A DNA stretch of 8,246 nucleotides, from NCBI GenBank assembly GCA_021107345.1, contig JAIOSX010000016.1, positions 1 through 8,246 on the forward strand, written 5' to 3'. The position numbers and the translations under genes are program-made. A model generated the notes under the pieces. The model saw only the letters and a program-made list of their open reading frames with translations. It searched no databases and was not told the DNA's origin. Below are positions 1 through 5,939 of the stretch, one piece after another; position 1 is the first letter of the stretch, and the number at the start of each line of letters is the position of its first letter. Source of the stretch: Candidatus Aegiribacteria sp. GTDB lineage: Bacteria > Fermentibacterota > Fermentibacteria > Fermentibacterales > Fermentibacteraceae.

Positions 1-829
1 AGTCGTCGGTCGTATCGTAAAAACCGGTGATGACGTGAAAGCCAGACAGGTAGGTGAAAGGGTGGGAGTCGGGTGGTTTTACTCATCCTGCGGCAGCTGC
101 AGGTACTGCCTTGCGGGGAACGAGAACCTTTGCAGCGAATTCAAGGCTACCGGGAGAGATGTCAACGGTGGATATGCTGAATTCATGATAGTTCCCGAGA
201 GTTCCGCATTCCCTCTTCCTGATTATCTCAGTGACACCAGTGCGGCACCTCTTCTATGTGCTGGTGCCATCGGTTATCGGTCGCTCAGGTTATCGGGAAT
301 TAAAAACGGAGACAGCCTTGGCCTTACAGGTTTTGGAGGTTCCGCTCACCTTGTTCTAAAAATGGTGAAGTTCAGATATCCGGACACGGAAGTATTCGTT
401 TTTGCAAGGAACCCGGACGAACGGGAATTCGCCAGGGAGCTTGGTGCCGCATGGGCAGGCGATACAGCTTCCGAATCTCCGGTTAAACTCCGAAGTATCA
501 TTGATACGACACCGGTCTGGAAGCCGGTGGTGGAAGCATTGAAAAACCTTACTCCCGAAGGAAGGCTGGTTATCAACGCGATCCGCAAGGAAGACGTTGA
601 CAAGAAATATCTTCTTCAAATCAGCTATCCTTTGCATCTGTGGATGGAGAAGGAAATCAAGAGCGTCGCTAATGTAAGCAGGCGGGATATTGCCGAGTTT
701 CTTGAGCTGGCAGATGAGATGGAAATTCAGCCAGAGATAGAGGAATATCTTCTTAAAGATGCGAACCTGGCCCTGTCGGAACTCCGCGCAGGCAATGTCA
801 GGGGAGCCAAGGTTCTCAGGATCAAGTAA
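1..829 (+). CDS. Zinc-dependent alcohol dehydrogenase (medium-chain dehydrogenase/reductase), 5' end missing
   Basis: This cytosolic enzyme would oxidise an alcohol or reduce an aldehyde with NAD(P). The reading frame is already open at position 2 (VVGRIVKTGDDV, the stretch that follows the GHE motif in this family), so the true start and the first catalytic zinc ligands lie outside the window. The internal GTG at 35 is not the start. Visible features are the four structural-zinc cysteines (codons at 89, 98, 107 and 131, spaced CxxCxxCx7C), the third catalytic-zinc cysteine in LLCAG (codon 257), and the Rossmann loop GFGGSAH (329-349). The cofactor strand ends in VFAR with no acidic residue, which hints at NADP(H); this is an inference. 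About 275 residues remain of a usual 330-350. The closest type I recognise is the general zinc-binding alcohol dehydrogenase family (TIGR02822-like). The substrate is unknown. The gene ends in TAA and no hairpin terminator follows. Confidence 0.9.
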   Translation, partial: VVGRIVKTGDDVKARQVGERVGVGWFYSSCGSCRYCLAGNENLCSEFKATGRDVNGGYAEFMIVPESSAFPLPDYLSDTSAAPLLCAGAIGYRSLRLSGIKNGDSLGLTGFGGSAHLVLKMVKFRYPDTEVFVFARNPDEREFARELGAAWAGDTASESPVKLRSIIDTTPVWKPVVEALKNLTPEGRLVINAIRKEDVDKKYLLQISYPLHLWMEKEIKSVANVSRRDIAEFLELADEMEIQPEIEEYLLKDANLALSELRAGNVRGAKVLRIK

Positions 830-842
830 GCCCCAATCTATC

Positions 843-872
843 TTCTTACATCAGAAGTAGTTACAGTATAAT
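843..872 (+). promoter_or_regulatory. Possible promoter for the asparagine-synthetase-like operon
   Basis: There is a perfect -10 box, TATAAT, at 867-872. The only -35 at suitable distance is weak (TTCTTA, 843-848, 18-bp spacer, three of six consensus bases). Transcription would start near 879, giving a leader of about 100 nt. A consensus TTGACA also lies at 920-925, but no good -10 box follows it at 15-18 bp. The choice between them is unresolved. Confidence 0.3.
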
Positions 873-916
873 AATCCGGTATCAATATCAAATTGCTGTC
901 CGCTTGTAATTCCTAC

Positions 917-958
917 TACTTGACACGGGATTATATTCACATTGAACTCTTACTTGAC
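917..958 (+). repeat. Direct repeat TACTTGAC upstream of the asparagine-synthetase-like gene
   Basis: The octamer TACTTGAC occurs at 917-924 and again at 951-958, on the same face roughly three helical turns apart (34 bp). The second copy runs into the ribosome binding site of the next gene. The first copy contains a perfect TTGACA hexamer. They could be a pair of regulator sites or a chance repeat. Confidence 0.35.
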
Positions 959-976
959 CGGAGGCATAAAAGATAG

Positions 977-2863
977 ATGTGCGGTATAAGCGGCATTATT
1001 TCCAGGCAGCTTACTTCTGGTGAGATTCGACGTCGACTTGAAAGAATGGGTTCCCTCCAGAAACATCGTGGTCCCGATGATTCCGATGAACAGGTTTTTT
1101 CCAGTGATGATACTTTAGTTGGGCTGGGTTTCGTGAGGCTTGCGATACTTGATCTGGAAACCGGAATGCAGCCGGTGGTTTCAAACGGTGATGGCAGCGC
1201 AATCGTTTGCAATGGACAGGTATACAACTATATAGAACTCAGGAAAGAAGTTTCATCGGAAGAATTCACAACCAGAGGTGATATCGAAGTTGCCCTGCAC
1301 CTTTACAGGAAAAAGGGAATAGAATTCCTGGATGATCTGAATGGAATGTATGCTGGAGCTGTGTTCAACCCGGATCGGAAAAGCGTACTTCTTTTCAGGG
1401 ACAGGTTCGGTATTAAGCCTCTCTATTATACTTACACTGAGGAGGGTTTCTTCTTTTCATCCGAGATCAAGCCCCTTCTCGATGGCATCATGATGAAACC
1501 TGAGCTTGATCAGGAATCCCTGCCGGTATACTTCTCCTACCGATATGTACCGGGAGAGAGAACCATGTTCAGGAATATCCGGCGCCTTCCACCGGGATCC
1601 TTTCTGGATTACAGCCTTGAAAACGGGTCTTTCCACATAAGACGCTACTGGGAGTATCTGCCCGGTGAGAGTGGTGTTGCATGCAACGGGGAAGAGGCTG
1701 AGGACCGATTTGTCGAACTTCTTGAAGATGCGGTCAGAATTAGGATGAGATCCGATGTTGAAGTTGCCAGCCTTCTCAGCGGTGGTATTGATTCCTCTTC
1801 CGTTGCTTCAATAGCAGCCCTCAGACAACCGGACATCAAACTGTTTACCGTCTCTTTCGATGACCCCCTTTACAATGAGCTTGATGATGTCAGGGCACTG
1901 ATGAGAGCAGGGCATCGGGTATTCAGTAACGCGAAACTGATTCACAGTTCCTGCGATCCCGGAACACTTGAGAATCTTCCCCGGCTTATCAGGTCAGTCG
2001 AGGACTGCATCTCTCTGGGTACCATTCTTCCAACGGATCAGGTATGCAGGCTTGCTTCCCGGCATGTGAAGGTGGTCCTGACCGGAGAGGGAGCTGACGA
2101 AGTGTTCGCCGGCTACAGAAAATTCCTTCTTGAGATGGCTGCCGAGGAGATCGGTTTCATGTCGGAAAAAGAGAAAGGACTTCTTTTAAAGGATTTTCCT
2201 GAGTTACCGAATTATCTGCCTGTAAGGGCTTCCGATCCACGTAAGCGATTTATCCAGAGCGAACTGCTCTTCAATCAGTCTGAATTGTCCAGATTGCTTG
2301 GAACGGAAACAGGAGAAGCTGTCTTTCCTGAGGATGCGATGCCTGCGGTTGACAGCGGAATGCATCCATTGAACCAACTCCTGTCAATGGAATGCAGATC
2401 AAGACTTCCTGATTACGTGGTTTTAAGGCTGGATAAGCTTTCCATGCGTCATTCACTTGAAACCAGAACCCCCTATCTTGATTACAGGCTGGCTGAGTTC
2501 GCAGCCAAACTTCCTGTGCATATGAAAGTTAACCTGGCGGAAAGAATGGGAAAATACGTCTGCAGGAGATCACTCCGCAGGCATCATGTGGTGGATACCG
2601 CTACCGCGTTAAGGGAGAAAAAACCGTTCACGATACCTTTGGCCTCCTGGCTTCTTAAGAAGGATAGTCTACCTGATTATGTGAAGGAAATATTCCAGGG
2701 GGGCGAAATAGAACGAACCGGTATTCTTAACCCGCAGATGACAGGGCAGATGTGGAACAATGTCACAGCTGATGGAATCGGTCCTGATACCCTTGTGTCG
2801 GAAGCGGACAGGATTTTCGCAGTGCTGACGTTCAGCCTGTGGATGAAGGAGTTTGCCGCATGA
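977..2863 (+). CDS. Asparagine-synthetase-like glutamine-dependent amidotransferase (AsnB family)
   Basis: This cytosolic enzyme is predicted to hydrolyse glutamine, channel the ammonia to a second site, and form an amide on a carboxylate activated as an acyl-adenylate. It has 628 residues, normal for the family. The N-terminal class II glutaminase domain (about 1-210) starts MCGISGI, so Cys2 is the nucleophile; HRGPDD, R54, N79-G80 (CNGQVYN) and D102 (GDIEV) are also present. The ATP-pyrophosphatase domain has the PP-loop SGGIDSS (268-274), TGEGADEVFAGY (369-380) and the late LDKLSMRHSLETRTPYLDY stretch. The start is firm: Cys2 must follow Met, and an in-frame TAG lies immediately upstream. 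The GGAGG at 960-964 is 12 nt away, longer than usual. The usual DEP motif before the GEG loop is replaced by VEDC, so the acceptor may not be aspartate. The stop overlaps the next start (ATGA). Housekeeping asparagine synthetase remains possible. Confidence 0.93.
   Translation: MCGISGIISRQLTSGEIRRRLERMGSLQKHRGPDDSDEQVFSSDDTLVGLGFVRLAILDLETGMQPVVSNGDGSAIVCNGQVYNYIELRKEVSSEEFTTRGDIEVALHLYRKKGIEFLDDLNGMYAGAVFNPDRKSVLLFRDRFGIKPLYYTYTEEGFFFSSEIKPLLDGIMMKPELDQESLPVYFSYRYVPGERTMFRNIRRLPPGSFLDYSLENGSFHIRRYWEYLPGESGVACNGEEAEDRFVELLEDAVRIRMRSDVEVASLLSGGIDSSSVASIAALRQPDIKLFTVSFDDPLYNELDDVRALMRAGHRVFSNAKLIHSSCDPGTLENLPRLIRSVEDCISLGTILPTDQVCRLASRHVKVVLTGEGADEVFAGYRKFLLEMAAEEIGFMSEKEKGLLLKDFPELPNYLPVRASDPRKRFIQSELLFNQSELSRLLGTETGEAVFPEDAMPAVDSGMHPLNQLLSMECRSRLPDYVVLRLDKLSMRHSLETRTPYLDYRLAEFAAKLPVHMKVNLAERMGKYVCRRSLRRHHVVDTATALREKKPFTIPLASWLLKKDSLPDYVKEIFQGGEIERTGILNPQMTGQMWNNVTADGIGPDTLVSEADRIFAVLTFSLWMKEFAA
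2846..2851 (+). promoter_or_regulatory. Ribosome binding site that sets the start of the GCS2-like gene
   Basis: AAGGAG ends 8 nt before the ATG at 2860 and lies inside the end of the upstream gene. The in-frame ATG at 2839 lies upstream of this site and has no comparable one of its own, so 2860 is preferred. Confidence 0.75.
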
Positions 2864-3783
2864 GTTCTGGAACAGCCCGGGGGAAGGATGATGATATTTC
2901 ACTAGCATACGCAGAAAAGCTCCTTGATACTGTTCTGTCAAGGCAGAATTCACTTCCCCGAACCTACGGGTTCGAGTACGAGTTCCTGCCTGACCGGATT
3001 CTGAATCATGATGACATGTCCCGGTTATATGCTTTTCTTTTCGGCATGGGATACAGGCTTGAGAAGGGTACTAATTCGAAGGGGAACAGAAGAATAGTCT
3101 TTGAACCCGGTGGACAGATAGAATACCTGAGTCCTCCATTGAAAGCTTCGGATAACCAGGAGTTCAGTGAAACCATTGACTGGATACGGGAAATGAATCG
3201 GTTGATTGAAATTGAAACAGGTATCAGGTACATCGGAACCGATTATATCCCCGGAAGGTACGCAGCCCCGCTTCTGCTTACTTCGAAGAGGTATTCCCTC
3301 ATGCATGGAAGATTTATGAAAGTCGACAGCAGAGGGCCGGATATGATGAAGGGCACCTCTGCCATACATCTACATGCAGCAATTACATCAAAGGAGGATA
3401 TTGAGGTGTTGTATCCGCTTTTCTGTGAAATGGCTTCCAGCTCAGAACTTGGAATGTCCAGTGTCAGACGGGAAATATGGAACAGAACGGACGGATGCCG
3501 CTGCCGCCTTCTGGATTTAAGCCTGGAGAACGGCGCGTTACTAATACTGGAAGGTATTGTCAAGTTTGCATTTGAAGCGGTTGAGCTACAGAGCGGCAAG
3601 CCTTTTCGCAGTATTGAGGAAAAGGGCTTCACTGAATTTCTTGATCATCTGACGACCATATTCACCGATGTACGGATTAACGTTAAGTTTGCCACGCTGG
3701 AACTGAGGACTCCCGACAGCAGACCACTTGAGGAATTTCCGAGTATATGGGACAAATTCGTTGAAGAATGCGAAAGCCTGTGA
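2860..3783 (+). CDS. Compact glutamate-cysteine-ligase-like (GCS2 fold) carboxylate-amine ligase
   Basis: Enzymes of this family join the side-chain carboxylate of glutamate, or another acid, to an amine through an acyl-phosphate, using ATP and metal ions. Family landmarks appear in order: GFEYEF (37-42, metal-binding acidic residues), EPGGQIEY (82-89), IGTDYIP, a basic/Met stretch through FMKV and GPDMMKGTS (about 151-167), IHLH (169-172), SSVRREIWNRTDGCR (200-214), and LELR near the C-terminus (280-283). It has 307 residues, whereas plant-type GshA/EgtA proteins are usually above 370, yet all major blocks are present, so it is compact rather than broken. IHLH resembles the HVH of YbdK-type members, while EPGGQ and RREIWxxTD resemble GshA/EgtA types. 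It starts on the ATGA overlap with the upstream amidotransferase, implying translational coupling. The substrate is unknown: true glutathione synthesis is possible but not shown. It ends 10 bp from a convergent gene. Confidence 0.82.
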   Translation: MSSGTARGKDDDISLAYAEKLLDTVLSRQNSLPRTYGFEYEFLPDRILNHDDMSRLYAFLFGMGYRLEKGTNSKGNRRIVFEPGGQIEYLSPPLKASDNQEFSETIDWIREMNRLIEIETGIRYIGTDYIPGRYAAPLLLTSKRYSLMHGRFMKVDSRGPDMMKGTSAIHLHAAITSKEDIEVLYPLFCEMASSSELGMSSVRREIWNRTDGCRCRLLDLSLENGALLILEGIVKFAFEAVELQSGKPFRSIEEKGFTEFLDHLTTIFTDVRINVKFATLELRTPDSRPLEEFPSIWDKFVEECESL

Positions 3784-3793
3784 TACCTGGTTT

Positions 3794-4444
3794 TTATCCT
3801 TTTCCGGTAATCTGGGTTTTCAATCCCCTCCAGAAAGGAGCTATCACAGCTCCCAGGAAAAAGCCAAGAACGATAAAAGCAATAATACCGCCTGTGTTTC
3901 TTACGGCAACTGCTCCGATCAAAGCACCGCCAATGCCGCCCACGGCACCCCATTTAAGTGCTCTGACGAGACATCCGGGTTCATCCTTTCTTTCTTCTTT
4001 CAGATCTATGGCAGTTTTTAGCTCCGGTCTCTGCATAGCGATCGACTGGGCTATTTCGATTCCTTTTCCGCTATTGCCCTTGAAGAGAGGCATTGGTTTG
4101 AACTGAATATGAGTGACCTTCTCACCCGGCTTTTTGATTATTACTGAAGTTGTAATCCGATTCATGATTACAGACTCGATATTTATTTTTGCCCAGCCTG
4201 GCATGCTGGATTCACCTTTCCGACCTTCAATCGCCTCGAGGCTGTCGTACATTATGTATTCAAGCTCTTTTCTCTTGAAGGTAATCGTTACCTTTTCGAG
4301 AATGAGTCTCATATTGGTAGCTGCTACGAGAACCGTTCTAGTGCCGATTACTCCCATACCGTAGGCAAAAATAACCTCGCCCGGTTCCAGATGTGACTCC
4401 ATTCTGCCCTTGAGTTCATCGTTGTTTCTAATTCCGTTACCCAT
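3794..4444 (-). CDS. Bacterial PH-like domain protein with C-terminal membrane hairpin
   Basis: This 216-residue protein has an N-terminal PH-like domain of the YokE/bPH type (about 16-120), marked by LEPGEVI, then AATNMRLIL and a strand-rich region through YDSLEAIEG. A charged linker (QRPELKTAIDLKEERKDEP) leads to two glycine-rich hydrophobic segments (about 165-181 and 187-205) that probably form a membrane hairpin. The PH-like part would then be cytosolic and tethered to the inner membrane. The open frame reaches a TTG at 4465, but ATG at 4444 is preferred because GGAGA (4451-4455 on the minus strand) sits 6 nt upstream. Transcription converges with the GCS2-like gene. No catalytic motif is visible. 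Such proteins are often small membrane or stress-response accessories, but I cannot assign a role. Confidence 0.72.
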   Translation of the reverse strand: MGNGIRNNDELKGRMESHLEPGEVIFAYGMGVIGTRTVLVAATNMRLILEKVTITFKRKELEYIMYDSLEAIEGRKGESSMPGWAKINIESVIMNRITTSVIIKKPGEKVTHIQFKPMPLFKGNSGKGIEIAQSIAMQRPELKTAIDLKEERKDEPGCLVRALKWGAVGGIGGALIGAVAVRNTGGIIAFIVLGFFLGAVIAPFWRGLKTQITGKG

Positions 4445-4517
4445 GACATTTCTCCAATCTATCAATCATAGGATTGCCTGCAGCAGTTCCGTTCCACCTT
4501 CAGTGACTGGTTTTGTT

Positions 4518-4546
4518 ATTATAGATGTCATACATTTGTATCATAA
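4518..4546 (-). promoter_or_regulatory. Probable promoter for the PH-like membrane protein
   Basis: On the minus strand there is a perfect TATAAT (plus coordinates 4518-4523) with a weak -35, TTATGA (4541-4546), 17 bp upstream. The start of transcription would be near 4511, about 67 nt before the ATG. The spacer contains the small inverted repeat ATACA-TT-TGTAT (4530-4541), a possible operator shared with the divergent gene. Confidence 0.4.
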
Positions 4547-4586
4547 CATGAAATGATATTTCTCAGTAAGCTCAAAAAGGGATAAG

Positions 4587-5180
4587 ATGGTTGTTTCATT
4601 AATTATTACAGTAATATCCATGTATCCGGGAGCATGTTCATTGTCTTCCAGTTCCTTCATGTATTCGCAATTGCCTGATGAGAATGAGTGTATTCTTATC
4701 TGTTTAGATTCAATGAATGTTCTAATCAGACCTGACTCTTCCGCAATGTTCATGATTAGACTTGCTCCAGGCGATCAGGTTGTTTTGTCCGGTAGAACCA
4801 TTGATGGCTGGCTTGGATTCGATCCGGGAGTAGCCCAGGCCGCTAACATTGGCAGTTTTCGCCTGAGGTGGATTGCGGATGACGCAAGATATGTAATTGA
4901 CGGGGAGCTTAGCAGTGTTCCTGTGGTCTGGGGACCCCGGGCCGGAATTACTTACGCAATGATATACCGGACTTCGCCACTATACGCTGAGCCGGATAGC
5001 TTATCGGCAATAATAGATTCTGTACCTTCTTATTCTGCTGCTGGTATTATCTCAAGAACAGAGGACTGGTTTCGCCTGGATTTGAGTATCGGGTCACTTG
5101 GCAGAGACGCTGAGGGATGGATAGAAGCGATGGATGTTTCCGTTAGCGGTGATCTGGATTCGATACCGCTTACTGAATGA
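4587..5180 (+). CDS. Hypothetical exported protein with two SH3-like domains
   Basis: I do not recognise a named family. The 197-residue product begins with a hydrophobic stretch (1-16) followed by Cys17 in PGAC, which may be a weak lipobox; the n-region has no basic residue, which is unusual for a signal peptide. Two similar units follow (about 35-97 and 126-184). Each has a short strand, a LIRPDSS or LYAEPDSL type loop, a hydrophobic strand, and a GW or DWF motif, as in bacterial SH3-like domains that bind wall or periplasmic partners. A weak AAGGG lies 5 nt before the ATG, and an in-frame TGA at 4554-4556 rules out a much longer N-terminus. It is divergent from the PH-like gene and its last 11 bp overlap the end of the convergent gene. 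A periplasmic or lipid-anchored location is inferred. Confidence 0.6.
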   Translation: MVVSLIITVISMYPGACSLSSSSFMYSQLPDENECILICLDSMNVLIRPDSSAMFMIRLAPGDQVVLSGRTIDGWLGFDPGVAQAANIGSFRLRWIADDARYVIDGELSSVPVVWGPRAGITYAMIYRTSPLYAEPDSLSAIIDSVPSYSAAGIISRTEDWFRLDLSIGSLGRDAEGWIEAMDVSVSGDLDSIPLTE

Positions 5181-5715
5181 TATCAAGTTCCCTGATAAAC
5201 GTGGATGCTACTACTCTATAGGAGGGTGAGTAGGCATTTCTGTAAACTGACGAATGGTGAACAGCTGGATAATCCGACTCAAACATTTCATTCAAATAAC
5301 GCTCAATAGTTTGAGTTTCTACGGTTAGCAGAGCGTCTTTCTTCATCCTTAAGAGCCACCAGCAGTACATTTCCAGTTTTGCAACGGAGCCAGTGAACTC
5401 CTTTCCTGTTTTTACGAACACTTCGATAAGTTTCTCAGGGTTGTATCCAGCATGAAGATATGGTCTAACATTTATCCTTGAAATGTTGCCGTCATGGGCA
5501 ATAATATCTACTACAGGTTCCAGAGGTCCGTTTTCAATATCGCTGATTTCCTCTTTGAAGTGTTCTCGTGCGGATTCAATGGATAGTACTCCATGAGCAC
5601 TTCCCATCGCAGCCTGATAGATAAGTTTGTAGATATCGGCGCATTTCATAAGAGGATATCTGACTGAATGAGACCTGATAATCCTTCTGAACCCGGATTC
5701 ATTACCATAACTCAT
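5170..5715 (-). CDS. Conserved protein of unknown function (YPAVHHS motif)
   Basis: This 181-residue protein is predicted soluble, with no signal peptide or membrane segment. It resembles an uncharacterised bacterial family that I know only as hypothetical. Recognisable blocks are RYPLM (19-23), DIYKLIYQAAMGSAH (27-41), VRPY with a following glycine (83-90), and YPAVHHSSVYRNAYSPSYRVV (starting at 149). The His, Tyr and Asp/Lys residues in these blocks could form an active or metal site; that is an inference. The open frame extends to ATG 5757, but ATG 5715 is chosen because GGAAGGA lies 8 nt upstream and the longer version has no ribosome binding site. The gene converges with the SH3-like gene, overlapping it by 11 bp, and diverges from tetR across a 224-bp regulatory gap. 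No function is proposed. Confidence 0.72.
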   Translation of the reverse strand: MSYGNESGFRRIIRSHSVRYPLMKCADIYKLIYQAAMGSAHGVLSIESAREHFKEEISDIENGPLEPVVDIIAHDGNISRINVRPYLHAGYNPEKLIEVFVKTGKEFTGSVAKLEMYCWWLLRMKKDALLTVETQTIERYLNEMFESDYPAVHHSSVYRNAYSPSYRVVASTFIRELDIIQ

Positions 5716-5755
5716 AACATGATTCCTTCCACGTATATCCTTCACCTCAATATAC

Positions 5756-5784
5756 ATGATTTCAATTCAATTAGAAGGTGTGAA
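5756..5784 (-). promoter_or_regulatory. Possible promoter for the conserved hypothetical gene
   Basis: On the minus strand, TTCACA (5779-5784, five of six -35 bases) is followed after 17 bp by AATCAT (5756-5761, four of six -10 bases). Transcription would start near 5749, just inside the longer reading frame, which agrees with the ATG at 5715 as the real start. Confidence 0.3.
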
Positions 5785-5819
5785 TGATATACGGATTGTT
5801 CTGAAATATTCTGAAGAAT

Positions 5820-5839
5820 TACAGTACTTAGTCACTGTA
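5820..5839. promoter_or_regulatory. Inverted repeat TACAGT-N8-ACTGTA, possible operator
   Basis: Two perfect 6-bp arms separated by 8 bp (20 bp in total) lie in the divergent gap between the conserved hypothetical gene and tetR, about 36 bp upstream of the tetR -35 box. The size fits a dimeric regulator site, but its sequence differs from the palindrome inside the tetR promoter. Confidence 0.35.
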
Positions 5840-5874
5840 TATTATGAACAATCAAGCAGATAGCGTGTCAGGAC

Positions 5875-5902
5875 TTGACATTTACCTACTAGTAAGTAGA
5901 AT
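5875..5902 (+). promoter_or_regulatory. Sigma70-type promoter of the tetR-tolC-efflux operon
   Basis: A perfect -35 TTGACA (5875-5880) is separated by 16 bp from TAGAAT (5897-5902, five of six -10 bases). The predicted transcription start is near 5909, leaving a leader of about 30 nt before the TTG start codon. This placement means the longer open frame starting at 5844 cannot be the protein made from this promoter. Confidence 0.65.
5881..5900. promoter_or_regulatory. 20-bp palindromic operator inside the tetR promoter
   Basis: The two halves TTTACCTACT and AGTAAGTAGA match as an inverted repeat at 8 of 10 positions around a central CTAG. The site fills the spacer between the -35 and -10 boxes and reaches into the -10. 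TetR-family dimers typically bind near-palindromes of this size, and binding here would block RNA polymerase. That TetR from the adjacent gene binds it is inferred. Confidence 0.6.
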
Positions 5903-5928
5903 ACATACTCAATTGGTGAATTTCTATT

Positions 5929-5933
5929 GGAGG
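5929..5933 (+). promoter_or_regulatory. Ribosome binding site fixing a TTG start for tetR
   Basis: GGAGG ends 6 nt before the TTG at 5940. The other in-frame candidates (ATG 5844, GTG 5916 and TTG 5934) are upstream of it or directly abut it. Confidence 0.75.
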
Positions 5934-5939
5934 TTGAAT

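Noticed and set aside
842..857. CTTCT-N6-AGAAG stem after the alcohol dehydrogenase gene
   Set aside because: Only five A/T-rich base pairs and no T-run; too weak to call a terminator.
920..947. TTGACA (920-925) as the main promoter of the asparagine-synthetase-like gene
   Set aside because: No sequence resembling TATAAT is found 15-18 bp downstream; TATATT at 932-937 is only 6 bp away.
2839..2859. Upstream ATG giving seven extra residues to the GCS2-like protein
   Set aside because: The AAGGAG site lies between this ATG and the ATG at 2860, so it can only serve the latter.
3390..3397. Perfect AAAGGAGG ribosome-binding-like sequence inside the GCS2-like gene
   Set aside because: It encodes part of the SKED stretch of the protein, and no plausible start in a long frame follows at suitable distance; probably coincidence.
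3243..3632. 129-codon open frame on the minus strand inside the GCS2-like gene
   Set aside because: It is opposite a gene with family motifs throughout and its product matches nothing recognisable.
3837..3853. Perfect hairpin GGAGCT-ATCAC-AGCTCC just past the end of the GCS2-like gene
   Set aside because: It has a 6-bp stem without a T-run on either strand and lies in coding sequence of the PH-like gene, so it is not a convincing terminator.
4541..4753. 70-codon open frame on the minus strand opposite the start of the SH3-like gene
   Set aside because: It could be a small gene, but no ribosome binding site or family feature was seen, and the plus-strand frame is longer with a domain pattern.
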